DNA of 64,000 nucleotides from Hymenolepis diminuta. Taxonomy: Eukaryota > Platyhelminthes > Cestoda > Cyclophyllidea > Hymenolepididae. How positions within the stretch are numbered: the stretch's first letter is position 1; each line of letters opens with the position of its first letter. The translations under genes and the position numbers were made by a program. The notes under the pieces were generated by a model, which made no database searches, was not told where the DNA came from, and saw nothing but the letters and a program-made list of their open reading frames with translations. Of the stretch, positions 62,531-64,000 are shown in pieces. The stretch lies in the NCBI GenBank assembly GCA_900708905.1, contig CAADRB010000040.1, positions 1,109,265-1,173,264 on the forward strand. Reading direction: 5' to 3'.

Positions 62531-64000
62531 TGTCACAGGAAAGATTGGTAGATTGATAAAATGGTTGATATTCTTTGTCGAACTGTTTTCTTTGTTCACA
62601 TGCTTTCAGGAATTAATTATAATCTTCCTGCAGATAACCAGCTGAGTAATTACATTTTTTCAAAGGATAAAAAGGGGAATATATTTTTAAACAAAGCATG
62701 TTAGGACTCACGTTCTTAAAATTTTGTTTTAGAATGCAATAAGCTGATATTTTAAAGCACTGTCGAAAGACAGACGAAAAATTCCAATTATCATTCCACA
62801 TACCTTTGCGCTCAAATATCATGTGGAAAACATAATGCAAATTGGCAGTTACCAAATATATACTCATCAATGTTAATAATGTCAGTCTTTGCACAAAGAG
62901 ACATTCAATAAACTAAGAGATTTCAATTCACGTGCAGTTATTATTGTAGAAACAAAAATATCACTGTTTCTAATTAAGGAAAGACATCTAATTGCAAGTG
63001 GTTTCGCGGCCATCTTCTCTGCACATTATTTAATTGTAACCACCTTCTATTTAAAATAGAGTTTTCTTATTGGTATGACATGGCTTTCTAATCTTACCTT
63101 TATTTACAAGGTGTCGATGAATCGGATTGTCTAAGTTGATGATTTCCTAATTACGCACACATTTCAGTTGCCATCCATTTGCAATCTAAATTTTTTCTCG
63201 AATTCAGTAATTGCCTCTGAAGGGACTAGATTCTAGAATAAAACTTTTGTAATATCGCTTAGGCATTCATTCCTCTTTTGCTCTGAGTGCCTGGCATCAA
63301 TCATCGAGCAGTGTTCTATGAAGCATTTAATCTGATATTATCCATACTACTGAACTCATTCAATGAATATCACAAATAACTTTGCCCGTAAATGCATCCG
63401 ATTTTATGATCGGCAGAAGTCTTTCTTGTAAATGAAATTCTTTCATGAATCTGTAAATATATTAAGGAACTTTAAAAAAGTGTAAGCATATAATTTTAAA
63501 CGAATACAAAACCTTTGGAGTAATAAATTAAGCCACCGTAGACTTTCAGTTATTGAAAATAATATGCGTGTTTATAAATAGAGCATGTATTGTGCAAACA
63601 TAGCTATACCTGAGAGGAAATAATTTACAGAAAGGATATGGAAATTTGGTCTATAGAGGTCAGAACTCTTAGTTCTTTATTCTTATATCGGAAGAATAAT
63701 ATCTTGCTGCATGCTAGAAGGTTTTTTGAAGAGGCTTGATTGAATTTGATTTGATTTGCAGTGCATTTACTGTTCCTGTCTTTTATAAGTCTTAAAATAA
63801 CCTGAAAGTGAGCGCTGGAAGTCCCTGTTCATCTTTGCGCCTCAAGAATAGTGATCTCGTCAACAGTAAAAGAATATTACTTTCTTTTTTTGTGAACGTT
63901 TACATACAGTTGGCAGCGTCACATTTAACTATTTTCACTCGAATTCCCCTGTTAATGTAGCTGATTATAGGTTTGAAAAATTTGATTATTGGCATGCTTT
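62531..64000. other. AT-rich non-coding stretch to the window edge
   Basis: The minus-strand open frame at 62613-62894 shows no domain. Nothing else is recognised. Confidence 0.5.

Noticed and set aside
1..64000. CRISPR arrays, operons, rRNA, phage or bacterial elements
   Set aside because: No regularly spaced repeats, no packed co-directional genes, no ribosome-binding-site pattern and no rRNA-like stretch; the sequence is eukaryotic.

Overview
This window reads as AT-rich nuclear DNA of an animal, most likely an arthropod. I did not count base composition; by eye it is about two thirds A+T. Gene density is very low, there is no operon structure or ribosome-binding-site pattern, the DNA carries many worn transposon relics, and the only clear gene is an invertebrate-type neuropeptide GPCR of the allatostatin-A/galanin receptor class. 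I cannot narrow the host to species. An AT-rich chelicerate or crustacean would fit as well as an insect.

Layout. 1-18.4 kb: almost featureless AT-rich DNA, with one candidate terminal exon near the left edge (406-474), a tRNA-like SINE relic (about 3.85 kb), several clean hairpins (7.6, 8.55, 15.8 kb) and one copy of a dispersed repeat (9.55 kb). 18.42-20.45 kb: another dispersed-repeat relic, then the receptor gene. It has a strong 3' splice site, a three-codon upstream ORF, a complete 415-codon reading frame in one exon, and a plausible polyadenylation signal. 20.5-32.8 kb: non-coding, with a TA-flanked MITE-like element (21.2 kb), further copies of the dispersed repeats (24.7-25.9 kb) and a minus-strand tRNA-like SINE head (26.4 kb). 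32.87-35.15 kb: a dead plus-strand non-LTR retrotransposon (RTE/BovB-like), with decayed endonuclease, reverse-transcriptase and C-terminal segments still in order. 35.2-64 kb: non-coding, with two more tRNA-like heads (39.7, 44.7 kb), a diverged direct-repeat pair (40.8/42.3 kb), low-complexity tracts, hairpins, and a few unexplained blocks that look less AT-rich than their surroundings (37.1-37.6, 57.9-58.1, 62.3-62.5 kb).

Functional picture. Only the receptor is expected to make a working product: a plasma-membrane Gq/Gi-type peptide receptor, with processing and translation signals visible around its exon. Everything else is mobile-element debris, simple sequence, or DNA in which I recognise nothing. 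Most short open frames are what AT-rich non-coding DNA gives by chance. I found no CRISPR array, rRNA, intact tRNA, prokaryotic element or clearly new multi-gene system. The most useful leads are the single-exon receptor with its upstream ORF and long second extracellular loop, and the group of related repeat relics.
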